From Lachnotalea glycerini (lineage in GTDB: Bacteria > Bacillota > Clostridia > Lachnospirales > Lachnospiraceae): a DNA stretch of 64,000 nt. The translations under genes were made by a program, and so were the position numbers. Below are positions 9,589-18,038 of this stretch, piece by piece (positions within the stretch are counted from its first letter, which is position 1; each line of letters starts with the position of its first letter). The stretch lies in NCBI RefSeq assembly GCF_003201285.1, contig NZ_QICS01000001.1, forward strand, positions 768,678-832,677, in the 5' to 3' direction. The notes beneath the pieces were generated by a model. That model worked only from the letters and a program-made list of their open reading frames with translations. It was not told the DNA's origin and did not search any database.

Positions 9589-10770
9589 TTACTTTTGTGC
9601 TTTAACAAAATCTTCATACAATGGTGACATTGCTCTTAATCTGTTTACAATATCCTTTAATTGTTCTACTACAAAATCCAATTCTTCCTTTGTTGTATTA
9701 TGGCTTAATGTTAATCTCAATGAGCCATGCGCTATCTCATGGGGCAGTCCGATTGCAAGCAGTACATGTGACGGATCAAGAGATCCCGATGTACATGCAG
9801 AACCGCTTGAAGCACAGATTCCTTCCATATCCAATGAAATCAATAAGGATTCACCTTCAATAAAACGAAAGCAAAAATTAACATTATTCGGAAGTCTTTT
9901 GGTTCTGTGTCCGTTTAACCGGATATAATCCACGTTCTTTTCTATTTGTTCCATTAAATAGTCTCTTTGTTTAATTAAATGCTTTGCTCTTTCTTCCATA
10001 TTGTCACATGCTATTTTAGCCGCTGCACCAAGACCTACGATACCTGGTACATTTTCAGTTCCGGCTCTTCTTTGTCTTTCCTGTGCACCTCCATGAATGA
10101 ATGATTTTAACTTAATATTTTTCCTTATATAGAGAAAACCAATTCCCTTTGGTCCATTTACCTTATGTCCACTTGCACTTAATAAATCTATGTTCATTTC
10201 ATTTACGTGAATCGGTACATGCCCAAATGCTTGTACCGCATCTGTATGAAATATTATGTTATGCTTTTTGGCTATTTCGCCAATTTCTTTAATTGGTTCT
10301 ATTGTTCCGATTTCATTATTTGCAAACATAATACTAATTAAAATCGTATCCGGTCGAATACTCTTTTCTAACTCTTCTATATTAACAAGTCCATCTTCAT
10401 CCACATTCAGATATGTGATTTCATAGCCTTGCTTTTCAAGATATTCACAGGTATGCAAAACTGCATGATGCTCTATTTTCGTTGTAATAATATGCTTTCC
10501 CTTATTTACATAATTTTCTGCAATTCCTTTAATTGCCCAGTTATCACTTTCCGTTCCACCATTTGTAAAATAAATCTCAGAAACTTCTGCTCCGATTGAA
10601 TTAGCTACTCTTTCCCTTGCTATATCGATTGCTTTTTTACTTTCTGACGCAATGCTATACACACTAGATGGATTTCCATAATGTTCTACAAAATATGGCT
10701 TCATTTCCTCAAAAACATTTTCATCGAGCTGCGTCGTTGCTGCGTTATCTAAATATATAATTTTACTCAT
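9589..10770 (-). CDS. nifS: Cysteine desulfurase, NifS/IscS family
   Basis: PLP enzyme that removes sulfur from cysteine as a persulfide for Fe-S cluster and thio-cofactor synthesis. The 393-residue protein starts MSKIIYLDNAATT. The PLP lysine is Lys203 in ASGHKVNGPKG. The catalytic cysteine is Cys326 in SSGSACTSGS, in the longer loop typical of group I NifS/IscS. It heads the nifS-nifU operon. Its promoter overlaps a large inverted repeat and faces the metY promoter across a 361-bp gap, and an Rrf2 regulator gene lies beyond metY. Control by that IscR-like protein is therefore an attractive inference. Confidence 0.96.
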   Translation of the reverse strand: MSKIIYLDNAATTQLDENVFEEMKPYFVEHYGNPSSVYSIASESKKAIDIARERVANSIGAEVSEIYFTNGGTESDNWAIKGIAENYVNKGKHIITTKIEHHAVLHTCEYLEKQGYEITYLNVDEDGLVNIEELEKSIRPDTILISIMFANNEIGTIEPIKEIGEIAKKHNIIFHTDAVQAFGHVPIHVNEMNIDLLSASGHKVNGPKGIGFLYIRKNIKLKSFIHGGAQERQRRAGTENVPGIVGLGAAAKIACDNMEERAKHLIKQRDYLMEQIEKNVDYIRLNGHRTKRLPNNVNFCFRFIEGESLLISLDMEGICASSGSACTSGSLDPSHVLLAIGLPHEIAHGSLRLTLSHNTTKEELDFVVEQLKDIVNRLRAMSPLYEDFVKAQK

Positions 10771-10798
10771 CTATATGCCTCCTAACCGTCTCATTTCA

Positions 10799-10811
10799 TA
10801 GTATTATACTA
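10799..10811. promoter_or_regulatory. Palindrome between nifS promoter and gene
   Basis: TAGTATTATACTA is a near-perfect 13-bp palindrome about 15 bp downstream of the predicted nifS transcription start. It may be a second operator below the -35 centred repeat at 10842-10866. The role is inferred from position only. Confidence 0.4.
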
Positions 10812-10828
10812 GGTTTAGTTCTATCAGA

Positions 10829-10857
10829 ATCATACCACTTGATTTCCTACTTGTCAA
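10829..10857 (-). promoter_or_regulatory. Predicted promoter of nifS-nifU
   Basis: A consensus TTGACA and TATGAT are separated by 17 bp on the minus strand, about 60 bp upstream of nifS. The -35 box sits inside the spacer of the inverted repeat at 10842-10866. Confidence 0.75.
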
Positions 10858-10866
10858 CTAGGAAAT
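10842..10866. promoter_or_regulatory. Inverted-repeat operator centred on the nifS -35 box
   Basis: Arms ATTTCCTA and TAGGAAAT are perfect 8-bp inverted repeats with a 9-bp spacer that contains the -35 box. A protein bound here would block RNA polymerase. The closest candidate is the IscR-type Rrf2 regulator at 12638. The sulfate operon promoter has the same 8-9-8 geometry with different arms. Confidence 0.6.
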
Positions 10867-10989
10867 GACTTTTTTATATACAAGAATATTCATCGGAATT
10901 TCCATGTATACAAGAAGGCAGACAAGTCCGCATGTCTTTCCAATGAAATAAAAAAACATTATATATGTTCTAATATTTTAATAAAACTA

Positions 10990-11042
10990 TTGACACGATA
11001 AAGTTCTTCCTGTATATTGTTTTCATACTTATCCTATAGGAT
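10990..11042 (+). promoter_or_regulatory. metY promoter with downstream palindromic operator
   Basis: TTGACA (10990-10995) and TATATT (11013-11018) are separated by 17 bp. A perfect 12-bp palindrome, ATCCTATAGGAT, follows at 11031-11042, at or just after the expected transcription start. Its CCTA/TAGG half-sites match those of the nifS operator, suggesting one shared regulator. No SAM or T-box riboswitch was recognised in the ~105-nt leader. Confidence 0.65.
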
Positions 11043-11131
11043 TTATTGTATTAACAATCTATATTTCTATGACATTATTTTGGCAATAATTCTCACAAAA
11101 CATTCATCGAAAAAGAAAAGAGGTAATTCAT

Positions 11132-12421
11132 ATGAGTACACGAAATGAAAGAAAATTAAAATTTGAAACCAAGCAATTGCATGTTGGACAAGAAGTTCCA
11201 GATCCCACAACAGATGCCAGAGCAGTTCCTATTTATCAGACTTCTTCATATGTATTTCATAATTGTGACCATGCTGCTGCCCGCTTTGGACTTTCTGATG
11301 CCGGTAATATTTATGGTAGACTTACGAATCCAACTCAAGATATTTTTGAGCAAAGAATAGCTTCCTTAGAAGGCGGAATTGCTGCTTTGGCAACCGCATC
11401 AGGGGCGGCAGCTGTTACCTATGCATTACAAAATCTTGCTCATTCGGGGGATCATATTGTTTCCTCCAAATACATTTATGGAGGCTCCTATAACTTATTA
11501 GAGCATACTTTTGCTGATTTTGGCATAACTACCACTTTTGTTGACCCGGATATTGAGGGGAGCTTTGAGGAAGCAATCAAAGATAATACTAAAGCAATTT
11601 TTATTGAAAGTATCGGCAACCCAAATGCCAATTTAATTGATATCGAAAAAGTTGCTGCTATTGCTCATAAAAACAGAATCCCTTTGGTAGTAGACAATAC
11701 CTTTGCTACTCCATATTTGTTAAGACCGATCGAATTTGGAGCAGATATTGTTGTTCACTCAGCTACAAAATACATAGGTGGTCACGGAACAGCAATCGGT
11801 GGAGTTATTATAGACAGCGGCAAATTTGATTGGATTGCTTCCGACAAATTCCCTGCACTTGTAGAACCAAATAAAAGCTATCATGGTATCAGCTTTGCAA
11901 AAGACGTCGGTGCCGCTGCATACATTACAAGTATTCGAGCATTATTATTAAGAGATACTGGAGCTACCATTGCACCACTTCATTCTTTCTTATTCCTGCA
12001 AGGACTTGAAACACTTTCCTTAAGACTTGACAGACATGTAGAAAACGCACTGAAAGTTGTTGATTTTTTAAGTAAGCATCCAAAGGTTGAATCGGTAAAC
12101 CACCCTTCTATTTCCGAAAACAATTACCACGATTTATATACTAAATATTTTCCGAATGGTGGTATTGCTATTTTTACATTTGATATAAAGGGAAGTGAAC
12201 AAGGTGCAAAAGATTTTATTGATAAATTACAGATTTTTTCATTACTTGCCAATGTAGCCGATGTTAAATCCTTAGTAATACATCCTTATACAACGACTCA
12301 TTCACAGATGAATGCAAAGGAGCTTGAAAATGTTAATATTAAACCAACCACCATTCGTCTTTCGATCGGAACAGAGCATATTGATGACTTATTATTTGAT
12401 CTTGATGAAGCATTAAAATAA
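11132..12421 (+). CDS. metY: O-acetylhomoserine sulfhydrylase (MetY-type)
   Basis: PLP enzyme of the Cys/Met metabolism family that makes homocysteine from O-acetylhomoserine and sulfide. The 429-residue length and the N-terminal FETKQLHVGQEVPDPTTDARAVPIYQ fit MetY better than cystathionine gamma-synthase (~380). The PLP lysine is in HSATKYIGGHGTAIGG, and a family insertion surrounds LRDTGATIAPLHSFLFLQG. An AAGAGG ribosome-binding site precedes the ATG. It has its own promoter, divergent from nifS. Two genes downstream lies methionine synthase, so sulfide, homocysteine and methionine form one local route. Cystathionine lyase activity is a less likely alternative. Confidence 0.9.
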   Translation: MSTRNERKLKFETKQLHVGQEVPDPTTDARAVPIYQTSSYVFHNCDHAAARFGLSDAGNIYGRLTNPTQDIFEQRIASLEGGIAALATASGAAAVTYALQNLAHSGDHIVSSKYIYGGSYNLLEHTFADFGITTTFVDPDIEGSFEEAIKDNTKAIFIESIGNPNANLIDIEKVAAIAHKNRIPLVVDNTFATPYLLRPIEFGADIVVHSATKYIGGHGTAIGGVIIDSGKFDWIASDKFPALVEPNKSYHGISFAKDVGAAAYITSIRALLLRDTGATIAPLHSFLFLQGLETLSLRLDRHVENALKVVDFLSKHPKVESVNHPSISENNYHDLYTKYFPNGGIAIFTFDIKGSEQGAKDFIDKLQIFSLLANVADVKSLVIHPYTTTHSQMNAKELENVNIKPTTIRLSIGTEHIDDLLFDLDEALK

Positions 12422-12521
12422 TATATTTAAATCAGACCATGGGATATGACTGGGATAAGCAAATGTAAAAACTTTGTAATTTAGTCTTAGGTCTGTATCA
12501 TCAGCAAAAGATAAATTTTTG

Positions 12522-12551
12522 TTTACTTTTCCTATATGATTAGTATATAAT
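12522..12551 (+). promoter_or_regulatory. Possible promoter of the first Rrf2 gene
   Basis: TTTACT and TATAAT with an 18-bp spacer, about 85 bp upstream of the regulator gene. The spacer contains TTTCCTA, the half-site seen in the nifS operator, which would fit autoregulation. The opposite half-site is degenerate. Confidence 0.45.
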
Positions 12552-12637
12552 AAGATTTAAGAATAATTTTTACTTTATTAAAAATCCAATTATGATGATA
12601 CTAATTGTCATACAACAAAAAATGAGTAGGTGATTAA

Positions 12638-13075
12638 ATGAAAATTTCAACCAAGGGCCGTTATGCACTTAGGCTTATGCTTGATTTAGCCTTGTATGAG
12701 AGTGAAGGCTATGTCAAAATAAAGGACATTGCAAAACGCCAGGATCTTTCGGACAAATATTTAGAACAAATCATTACCATATTAAGCCGTGCCGGCTATG
12801 TTAAGAGTATTCGCGGTGCTTCTGGCGGATATAAGCTTGCAAAGCTTCCAGCGGAATACACAGTAGGGATGATACTACGTTTAACGGAAGGCAGCCTTTC
12901 TCCTGTAGCATGTTTGGATGGTGATGTTGCTGACTGTACCCGGTACGATAATTGTGCAACTCTTGAAGTTTGGAAACGGTTAAATGATGCCATTAATACT
13001 GTGGTGGATAGTATGACACTAGCAGATCTCATAGATATTCAAACAGAAAAAAATCAGTTAAATTTCGTTATATAA
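12638..13075 (+). CDS. Rrf2-family regulator, IscR-like
   Basis: A 145-residue transcription factor beginning MKISTKGRYALRLMLDL, the Rrf2 winged-helix signature. The recognition helix region is LSDKYLEQIITILSRAGYVKS, with the wing RGASGGYKLAK. Three cysteines (92, 100, 106) in ACLDGDVADCTRYDNC match the cluster-binding region of IscR, so it probably carries an Fe-S cluster. CymR of Bacillus lacks this triad. It lies between metY and the methionine synthase genes and faces nifS-nifU across metY. It is therefore a likely regulator of Fe-S assembly and sulfur amino-acid genes. It is a paralogue of the gene at 58137, with the same Cys spacing. Confidence 0.9.
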   Translation: MKISTKGRYALRLMLDLALYESEGYVKIKDIAKRQDLSDKYLEQIITILSRAGYVKSIRGASGGYKLAKLPAEYTVGMILRLTEGSLSPVACLDGDVADCTRYDNCATLEVWKRLNDAINTVVDSMTLADLIDIQTEKNQLNFVI

Positions 13076-13104
13076 TAAACAATAGAATAAAATTTATCAA
13101 TTTA

Positions 13105-13138
13105 TTATCGTCAGTTGCATATTGCCAACTGACGATAA
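13105..13138 (+). terminator. Hairpin terminator after the Rrf2 gene
   Basis: A perfect 13-bp stem, TTATCGTCAGTTG with CAACTGACGATAA, and an 8-nt loop, followed by the AT-rich ATTATTTATAATT. The U-tract is imperfect. Confidence 0.65.
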
Positions 13139-13199
13139 ATTATTTATAATTAGAACAACATGCACAAAACATCCTGTTTAAAATAGAAAGGAACGGTAA

Positions 13200-13853
13200 A
13201 TGGAATTAAACAAAAAAGAAACTCTGCGTTATTTAGGCTATAAAGGTCAGCATATGGATTTGGAAATTTCTAATCTAATTGATGAAGCATCAGAAGAATT
13301 ACTTCACTCCATCCATCCTAAAAGCGTTTATAAGGAGTTTGATTGTATGGTACAAAATGAGACAACGGTACTACTTGAATCTCTTTCTATAAATAGTAGA
13401 AATCTTGCTAAAAATCTTAAGGGCTGTGAACGTGCTATTATTTTTGCCGCAACAATTGGAGCCAGCGCTGATATGCTCATCAAACGCTATTCTATTACCA
13501 ATCTTGCTAAAGCCTCGGTCGTACAAGCTGCGGGCGCCGCTTTAATTGAAACTTATTGTGACACTTTAGAGGAAACGATTCGTAATGAAGCTATTCTAAA
13601 AGGTCTCTATCTTCGTCCACGTTTTAGTCCTGGTTATGGTGATTTTTCACTGGAGTATCAAAGGGACTTTTTTACTATACTCGAATGCAGCAAACGAATC
13701 GGCATTACTTTAACTGATACTTGTCTTATGATTCCTTCCAAAAGCGTTACTGCTGTCATAGGACTATCCAAATCTAAAAATAACTGTCTGTCAGAAAAAT
13801 GTACCTCTTGTTCTAATACTGCATGCGAATACAGAGATCATTATTATATTTGA
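13200..13853 (+). CDS. Stand-alone methionine synthase reactivation-domain protein
   Basis: A 217-residue protein resembling the C-terminal AdoMet-binding activation domain of cobalamin methionine synthase. The AdoMet site appears as RPRFSPGYGDFSLEYQRDFF, with the RxxxGY element. Reductive methylation by this domain rescues cob(II)alamin. A Cys cluster at the C-terminus (CLSEKCTSCSNTAC) is not part of the classical domain and could bind a metal or Fe-S cluster. It ends 18 bp before the next gene, a MetH that lacks this domain, so the two proteins probably form a split enzyme. The start has AGAAAGGA upstream. Confidence 0.88.
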   Translation: MELNKKETLRYLGYKGQHMDLEISNLIDEASEELLHSIHPKSVYKEFDCMVQNETTVLLESLSINSRNLAKNLKGCERAIIFAATIGASADMLIKRYSITNLAKASVVQAAGAALIETYCDTLEETIRNEAILKGLYLRPRFSPGYGDFSLEYQRDFFTILECSKRIGITLTDTCLMIPSKSVTAVIGLSKSKNNCLSEKCTSCSNTACEYRDHYYI

Positions 13854-13871
13854 TATTAGGAGGAGCTTATA

Positions 13872-16259
13872 ATGAATTTTAGAAATATATTAGGGACACG
13901 AATGCTATTTTTTGATGGTGCAATGGGTACGATACTTCAAAGTAAAGGGCTAAAACCCGGTGAAATACCAGAACTTTGGAACTTAACCCATAATGATACC
14001 ATTTTAGAAATTCATAAAAGCTATCTTAAGGCAGGCTGTGACATTATTAAAGCAAATACCTTTGGAGCAAATCCTTTTAAGCTAAAAGATACCACTTATA
14101 GCTGTGAGGAAGTTGTCACAGCAGGCATCATGCTTGCAAAAGATGCCGTTGCAAAGACGAATAAAGATGCCTATGTGGCACTTGATATCGGTTCCCTTGG
14201 TAAACTGTTAAAGCCCCTTGGAGATTTAGAATTTACTGCTGCCTATGAAGCATTTAAGGAAATCTGTATCGCAGGTGAAAAAGCAGGCGCCGACTTGTGC
14301 CTGATAGAAACAGTAAGTGATACCTATGAAATAAAAGCAGCCGTTCTTGCTGCTAAGGAGAACACCCACCTACCAATTATTGTAACAATGATCTTCGATG
14401 AAGAAGGAAAATTACTGACCGGGGCTAATGTTGCTGCCGCAACTGCTATGCTTGAGGGGCTTCGAGTTGACGCAATTGGATTTAATTGCGGGCTCGGACC
14501 AGTTCAAATGCAAAAGCTATTGCCAGACCTTCATAAAGTATGTTCACTACCAATCGTTGTTAATCCTAATGCCGGACTTCCTGTCGTTGTCGACGGTCAA
14601 ACCATGTTTAACGTTGATCCTGATGAATTTGCAGACCTAATGAAAGATATTGCCTTAAGTGGAGCTTCCATTTTAGGCGGCTGCTGTGGTACAACTCCTG
14701 AACATATTGAAAAAACAATTCAAATGTGCAAAGATATACAACCACTTCAAATTGTTGATAAAGAACGATCTGTTATTTCTTCCTACAGCCAAATTGTAGA
14801 ATTAAATAACAAACCTAAGATAATTGGCGAACGAATCAATCCAACCGGAAAATCTCGATTGAAACAGGCTCTTAGGGAGGATGACTTAGAATATATTTTA
14901 AAAGAAGCATTGGCTCAACAGGAAAGTGGTGCTCATATTCTGGATGTTAATGTAGGACTTCCCGAAATTGATGAAGTGTCCTTAATGGAAAAGACCATCA
15001 TCGGAATTCAATCTATCGTTGATTTGCCTCTTCAAATTGATACCTCGAATATAGAAGCCATGAAACGCGCAATGCGTATTTATAATGGCAAACCCCTCAT
15101 TAACTCCGTCAATGGTAAGCAAGATTCTATGGATGCTGTATTTCCTCTCGTTGCTCAATATGGCGGTATGGTTGTTTGCCTCACTCTGGATGAAACGGGC
15201 ATTCCCGAGACAGTGGAGGGGCGTATCAAGATTGCTGAAAAAATTGTAAAAGAGGCTGCAAAGTATAAAATTGAGAAAAAGGATTTAATCATTGATACTT
15301 TGGCAATGACTGTCAGTACCGGACAGGAAAATTCTAAAATAACTTTAGACACTTTGGACTACATCAGAAATCAAATGGGCATTCATACTGTTTTAGGGGT
15401 TTCTAATATATCCTTTGGTCTGCCTCAGCGCGAAAAAATTAACACAGCGTTCTTCACCATTGCACTCTATAAGGGTTTAAGTGCCGGTATTATTAATCCT
15501 AGCATTGAAGCTATGATGAACGCATACTATTCCTACTGTGCATTAAGTGGAAATGATGAACAATGTATCAATTATATCAATCATTTTTCACAATCTACCG
15601 AAAATAAGACTTCTGTTTCCAACCTGCAACAAGACCAGGTTTCCTTGTTCGACGCAGTAGTAAAGGGACTTTCAGAAAGTGCATATACTGCTGCTAAAGA
15701 AATGCTGAACACGAAAGCGCCCTTGGATTTAATTGATGAGGACTTGATTCCGGCACTTGACAAGGTCGGACAGGGTTTCGAGAACAAAACTTTATTTCTT
15801 CCTCAACTTCTGATGAGCGCAGAAGCTGCTAAGTCTGGGTTTCATGCGATTAAAGAATTATTAGCTAAAAAGGGAAATGTATCTTCCTCTAAAGGAACCA
15901 TTGTAATAGCAACAGTAAAGGGTGATATCCATGACATAGGCAAAAATATCGTTAAGGTTCTTCTTGAAAACTATGGTTTTCATGTAATCGATTTAGGTAA
16001 GGACGTCTCTCCTGAACAAATAGTCCAAACGGCAGTTGAAAATCAAGTTAAATTAATAGGACTTAGCGCTTTGATGACCACGACTGTTGCAAATATGGAA
16101 ATCACGATTCAGCAATTAAAAACAGCTCTTCCTGATTGCAAGGTGATGGTGGGCGGTGCTGTTTTAACACAGACTTATGCTGATATGATTGGAGCTGATT
16201 TTTATTCAAAGGACGCTATGGGCTCCATACGATATGCAAATGAGCTATTTGCAGTATAA
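13872..16259 (+). CDS. metH: Cobalamin-dependent methionine synthase lacking the activation domain
   Basis: Transfers a methyl group from methyl-tetrahydrofolate via cobalamin to homocysteine. The 795-residue protein has the homocysteine domain with zinc cysteines (GFNCGLGP; GGCCGTTPEHI). Next come the pterin domain (IIGERINPTGK), the four-helix cap, and the B12 domain with KGDIHDIGKNIV, in which the axial His is near residue 686. It stops after the B12 domain, some 350-400 residues shorter than full MetH. The missing reactivation domain is supplied by the gene just upstream. A GGAGG Shine-Dalgarno precedes it. It completes the local MetY-MetH methionine route. No cobalamin riboswitch was recognised. 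Confidence 0.95.
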   Translation: MNFRNILGTRMLFFDGAMGTILQSKGLKPGEIPELWNLTHNDTILEIHKSYLKAGCDIIKANTFGANPFKLKDTTYSCEEVVTAGIMLAKDAVAKTNKDAYVALDIGSLGKLLKPLGDLEFTAAYEAFKEICIAGEKAGADLCLIETVSDTYEIKAAVLAAKENTHLPIIVTMIFDEEGKLLTGANVAAATAMLEGLRVDAIGFNCGLGPVQMQKLLPDLHKVCSLPIVVNPNAGLPVVVDGQTMFNVDPDEFADLMKDIALSGASILGGCCGTTPEHIEKTIQMCKDIQPLQIVDKERSVISSYSQIVELNNKPKIIGERINPTGKSRLKQALREDDLEYILKEALAQQESGAHILDVNVGLPEIDEVSLMEKTIIGIQSIVDLPLQIDTSNIEAMKRAMRIYNGKPLINSVNGKQDSMDAVFPLVAQYGGMVVCLTLDETGIPETVEGRIKIAEKIVKEAAKYKIEKKDLIIDTLAMTVSTGQENSKITLDTLDYIRNQMGIHTVLGVSNISFGLPQREKINTAFFTIALYKGLSAGIINPSIEAMMNAYYSYCALSGNDEQCINYINHFSQSTENKTSVSNLQQDQVSLFDAVVKGLSESAYTAAKEMLNTKAPLDLIDEDLIPALDKVGQGFENKTLFLPQLLMSAEAAKSGFHAIKELLAKKGNVSSSKGTIVIATVKGDIHDIGKNIVKVLLENYGFHVIDLGKDVSPEQIVQTAVENQVKLIGLSALMTTTVANMEITIQQLKTALPDCKVMVGGAVLTQTYADMIGADFYSKDAMGSIRYANELFAV

Positions 16260-16334
16260 TAATCATGCGTATTAAATCAAGTAAGTACTTTATTATCCTA
16301 TAAAATGCAGCGCAATTTCCCAGGATAGAAAAAT

Positions 16335-16372
16335 GCCAGAATTTCATTTTTGAATTCTGGCTTATATTTTTT
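16335..16372 (+). terminator. Rho-independent terminator after metH
   Basis: Stem GCCAGAATT with AATTCTGGC, loop of 9 nt, then TTATATTTTTTT. It lies 75 bp after the metH stop and ahead of the convergent degV gene. Confidence 0.85.
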
Positions 16373-16391
16373 TAATCATTTATAATATTAA

Positions 16392-17258
16392 TTAAATGTG
16401 TATCTTACGCGATACCGCTATAGCAAGGGAACCTGGACCTATATGACATGCTACACTTAACGATAGCTCATCCACATAAATAGGCACATTCGAATAAGTT
16501 TCTTTCAATTCCTCTTTTAGTTTTAATGCTGCCTCTTCATTATTCGTATGAGCAATTTGGAGATAGTAATCATTCTCTTTTATTCCTCCAAAACGATTAA
16601 CTATGTCATCTTGAATAGCACTCATCATCATCGACTTAGCCTGCTTTACTGTTTTGGCTTTTGCAAAAGCCTCTAGCTTTTCTCCCTGTATCTGTAAGAC
16701 AGGTTTTAATCTAAGTACCGTACCAAGTGCTGCTGCTGCAGGTGTTATCCTTCCACCCTTTTTCAAATATTTTAATGTATCTACCATAATATAAATGCTG
16801 GATTCAAACTTATTTTTCTCTAGTATTAGTTTAATCTCAGATGCAGATTTATTAAGTTCTGTAAGCTCCAAAGCATCTAATACTGATTGTCTTTGCGTTA
16901 CAGATATCCTCTGATTATTTACAACTTCAACTCTTCCATCGTAGTCCTGTGCCAAAGCTGTGGCAGTACTACAGGATCCGCTAAGTCCACTTGACATCGG
17001 AATATGTACAATTTCATCATAATCTTTTAATATCGTGTCCCATAAACTTAAAATGGAATTAATTGAAGGCTGAGATGTAGAAATATCATCATTTGCTTCC
17101 AATCTTTCATAAAATTCTTTGCCAGATAGGTTAATATCTTCAAAAAACTCTTCGCCATCAATGGTGAACGGCATCGGTAGTACAAATATTCCTAATTTCT
17201 TCGCCTCAGCCTGAGTAATTCCACTATTGCTGTCTGTTATTATTGCTACTCTATTCAA
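16392..17258 (-). CDS. DegV family fatty-acid-binding protein
   Basis: A 288-residue DegV/FakB-type protein. Characterised members bind a fatty acid and present it to the FakA kinase for phosphorylation and lipid synthesis. The family features are an N-terminal VAIITDSNSGI strand and loop, STSQPSINS, IPMSSGLSGS and the C-terminal VACHIGPGSLAIA. The start is a TTG preceded by GGAGG. No ATG fits as well. No fakA gene is in the window, so the physiological partner is unseen. It is convergent with metH and apparently a single-gene unit. Confidence 0.9.
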   Translation of the reverse strand: MNRVAIITDSNSGITQAEAKKLGIFVLPMPFTIDGEEFFEDINLSGKEFYERLEANDDISTSQPSINSILSLWDTILKDYDEIVHIPMSSGLSGSCSTATALAQDYDGRVEVVNNQRISVTQRQSVLDALELTELNKSASEIKLILEKNKFESSIYIMVDTLKYLKKGGRITPAAAALGTVLRLKPVLQIQGEKLEAFAKAKTVKQAKSMMMSAIQDDIVNRFGGIKENDYYLQIAHTNNEEAALKLKEELKETYSNVPIYVDELSLSVACHIGPGSLAIAVSRKIHI

Positions 17259-17393
17259 AATAATCTATCCTCCATGTTGTTACATTCTCATGCTATAATA
17301 AGCATTTTATCACTTATTTTCCCTAAAAACAAGAGCGGATAATATATATCAAAATTCGTAATAATATAACATTTCAGGAATAGATTGTATTAC

Positions 17394-17654
17394 TTATATT
17401 GGAATTCTTTGAGGTTTGCAGTCATCTTTAATTTCTACCAATATAATATCTGGTCCTATTTTACAAATATGATTCCACGGAATGATGTATTCAGAATCTC
17501 TTCCAAAAATTCCGCATACTCTTCCAGGACCTGGAACAATAATATCTGTTATTTTACCTGTACATTCATTAAATATAATATCACCGACACATCCAAGTAC
17601 CCTGCAATCGCATAGATTGATTACTTGTTTGTCCTTAAACTCACATAATCTCAT
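17394..17654 (-). CDS. YlmC/YmxH family PRC-barrel protein
   Basis: An 86-residue protein with a single PRC-barrel-like fold, as in the YlmC/YmxH sporulation proteins of Firmicutes. It begins MRLCEFKDKQVINL and contains CDCRVLGCVGDIIFNECTG and IPWNHICKIGPDIILV. The role in spore formation is indirect and poorly defined. The weak ribosome-binding site GGTGAA precedes the ATG. It stands alone between the membrane-protein gene cluster and degV. Confidence 0.8.
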   Translation of the reverse strand: MRLCEFKDKQVINLCDCRVLGCVGDIIFNECTGKITDIIVPGPGRVCGIFGRDSEYIIPWNHICKIGPDIILVEIKDDCKPQRIPI

Positions 17655-17753
17655 AAATTCACCGACTATTGCTTTGTATCATTATATTATTAAAATATTA
17701 ATTTTATAATCATCTTTATCAAAGTAACCACTTAACTTACTTACATTTTCTAA

Positions 17754-18038
17754 TTACCTGTAAAATTGAAATAACAATTCCATGGTTGCCATTGACATGG
17801 AAAAGAAACTAATAATAATAATCAAAAATATCGCCCCCTTATCATAAATAAATGTTTCGTTTCTACTCTTTGCATTTACCAACAACACTTCTAATCCTAA
17901 TATGATAAGAATAATTGGCCATAGTTTAAATATCAGTTCATAATGAAACGAAGGTATAAGCATATGTGCCAAAAAAAGCAAGCCAAATACTACCAATACA
18001 ATTCCCAATGTAATTGTTCCGACTTTATGCACTCTCAT
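17754..18038 (-). CDS. Small membrane protein, LiaF-N/DUF5668-like
   Basis: A 94-residue protein with a short cytoplasmic N-terminus and about three transmembrane segments (near residues 7-25, 34-55 and 66-92). The GTITLGIVLVVFGLLFLAHM start and KLWPIILIILGLEVL pattern resemble the small LiaF-type/DUF5668 domain often found beside ECF sigma modules. The ATG at 18038 is preferred over an upstream TTG. It overlaps the end of the preceding gene by 14 bp, so it is translationally coupled. It is the last gene of the ECF operon. Function is unknown. Confidence 0.7.
   Translation of the reverse strand: MRVHKVGTITLGIVLVVFGLLFLAHMLIPSFHYELIFKLWPIILIILGLEVLLVNAKSRNETFIYDKGAIFLIIIISFFSMSMATMELLFQFYR

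Noticed and set aside
10771-11131. SAM riboswitch or T-box upstream of metY
   Set aside because: None of the conserved SAM-I core or T-box sequences were seen. The region is better explained by two facing promoters with palindromic operators.
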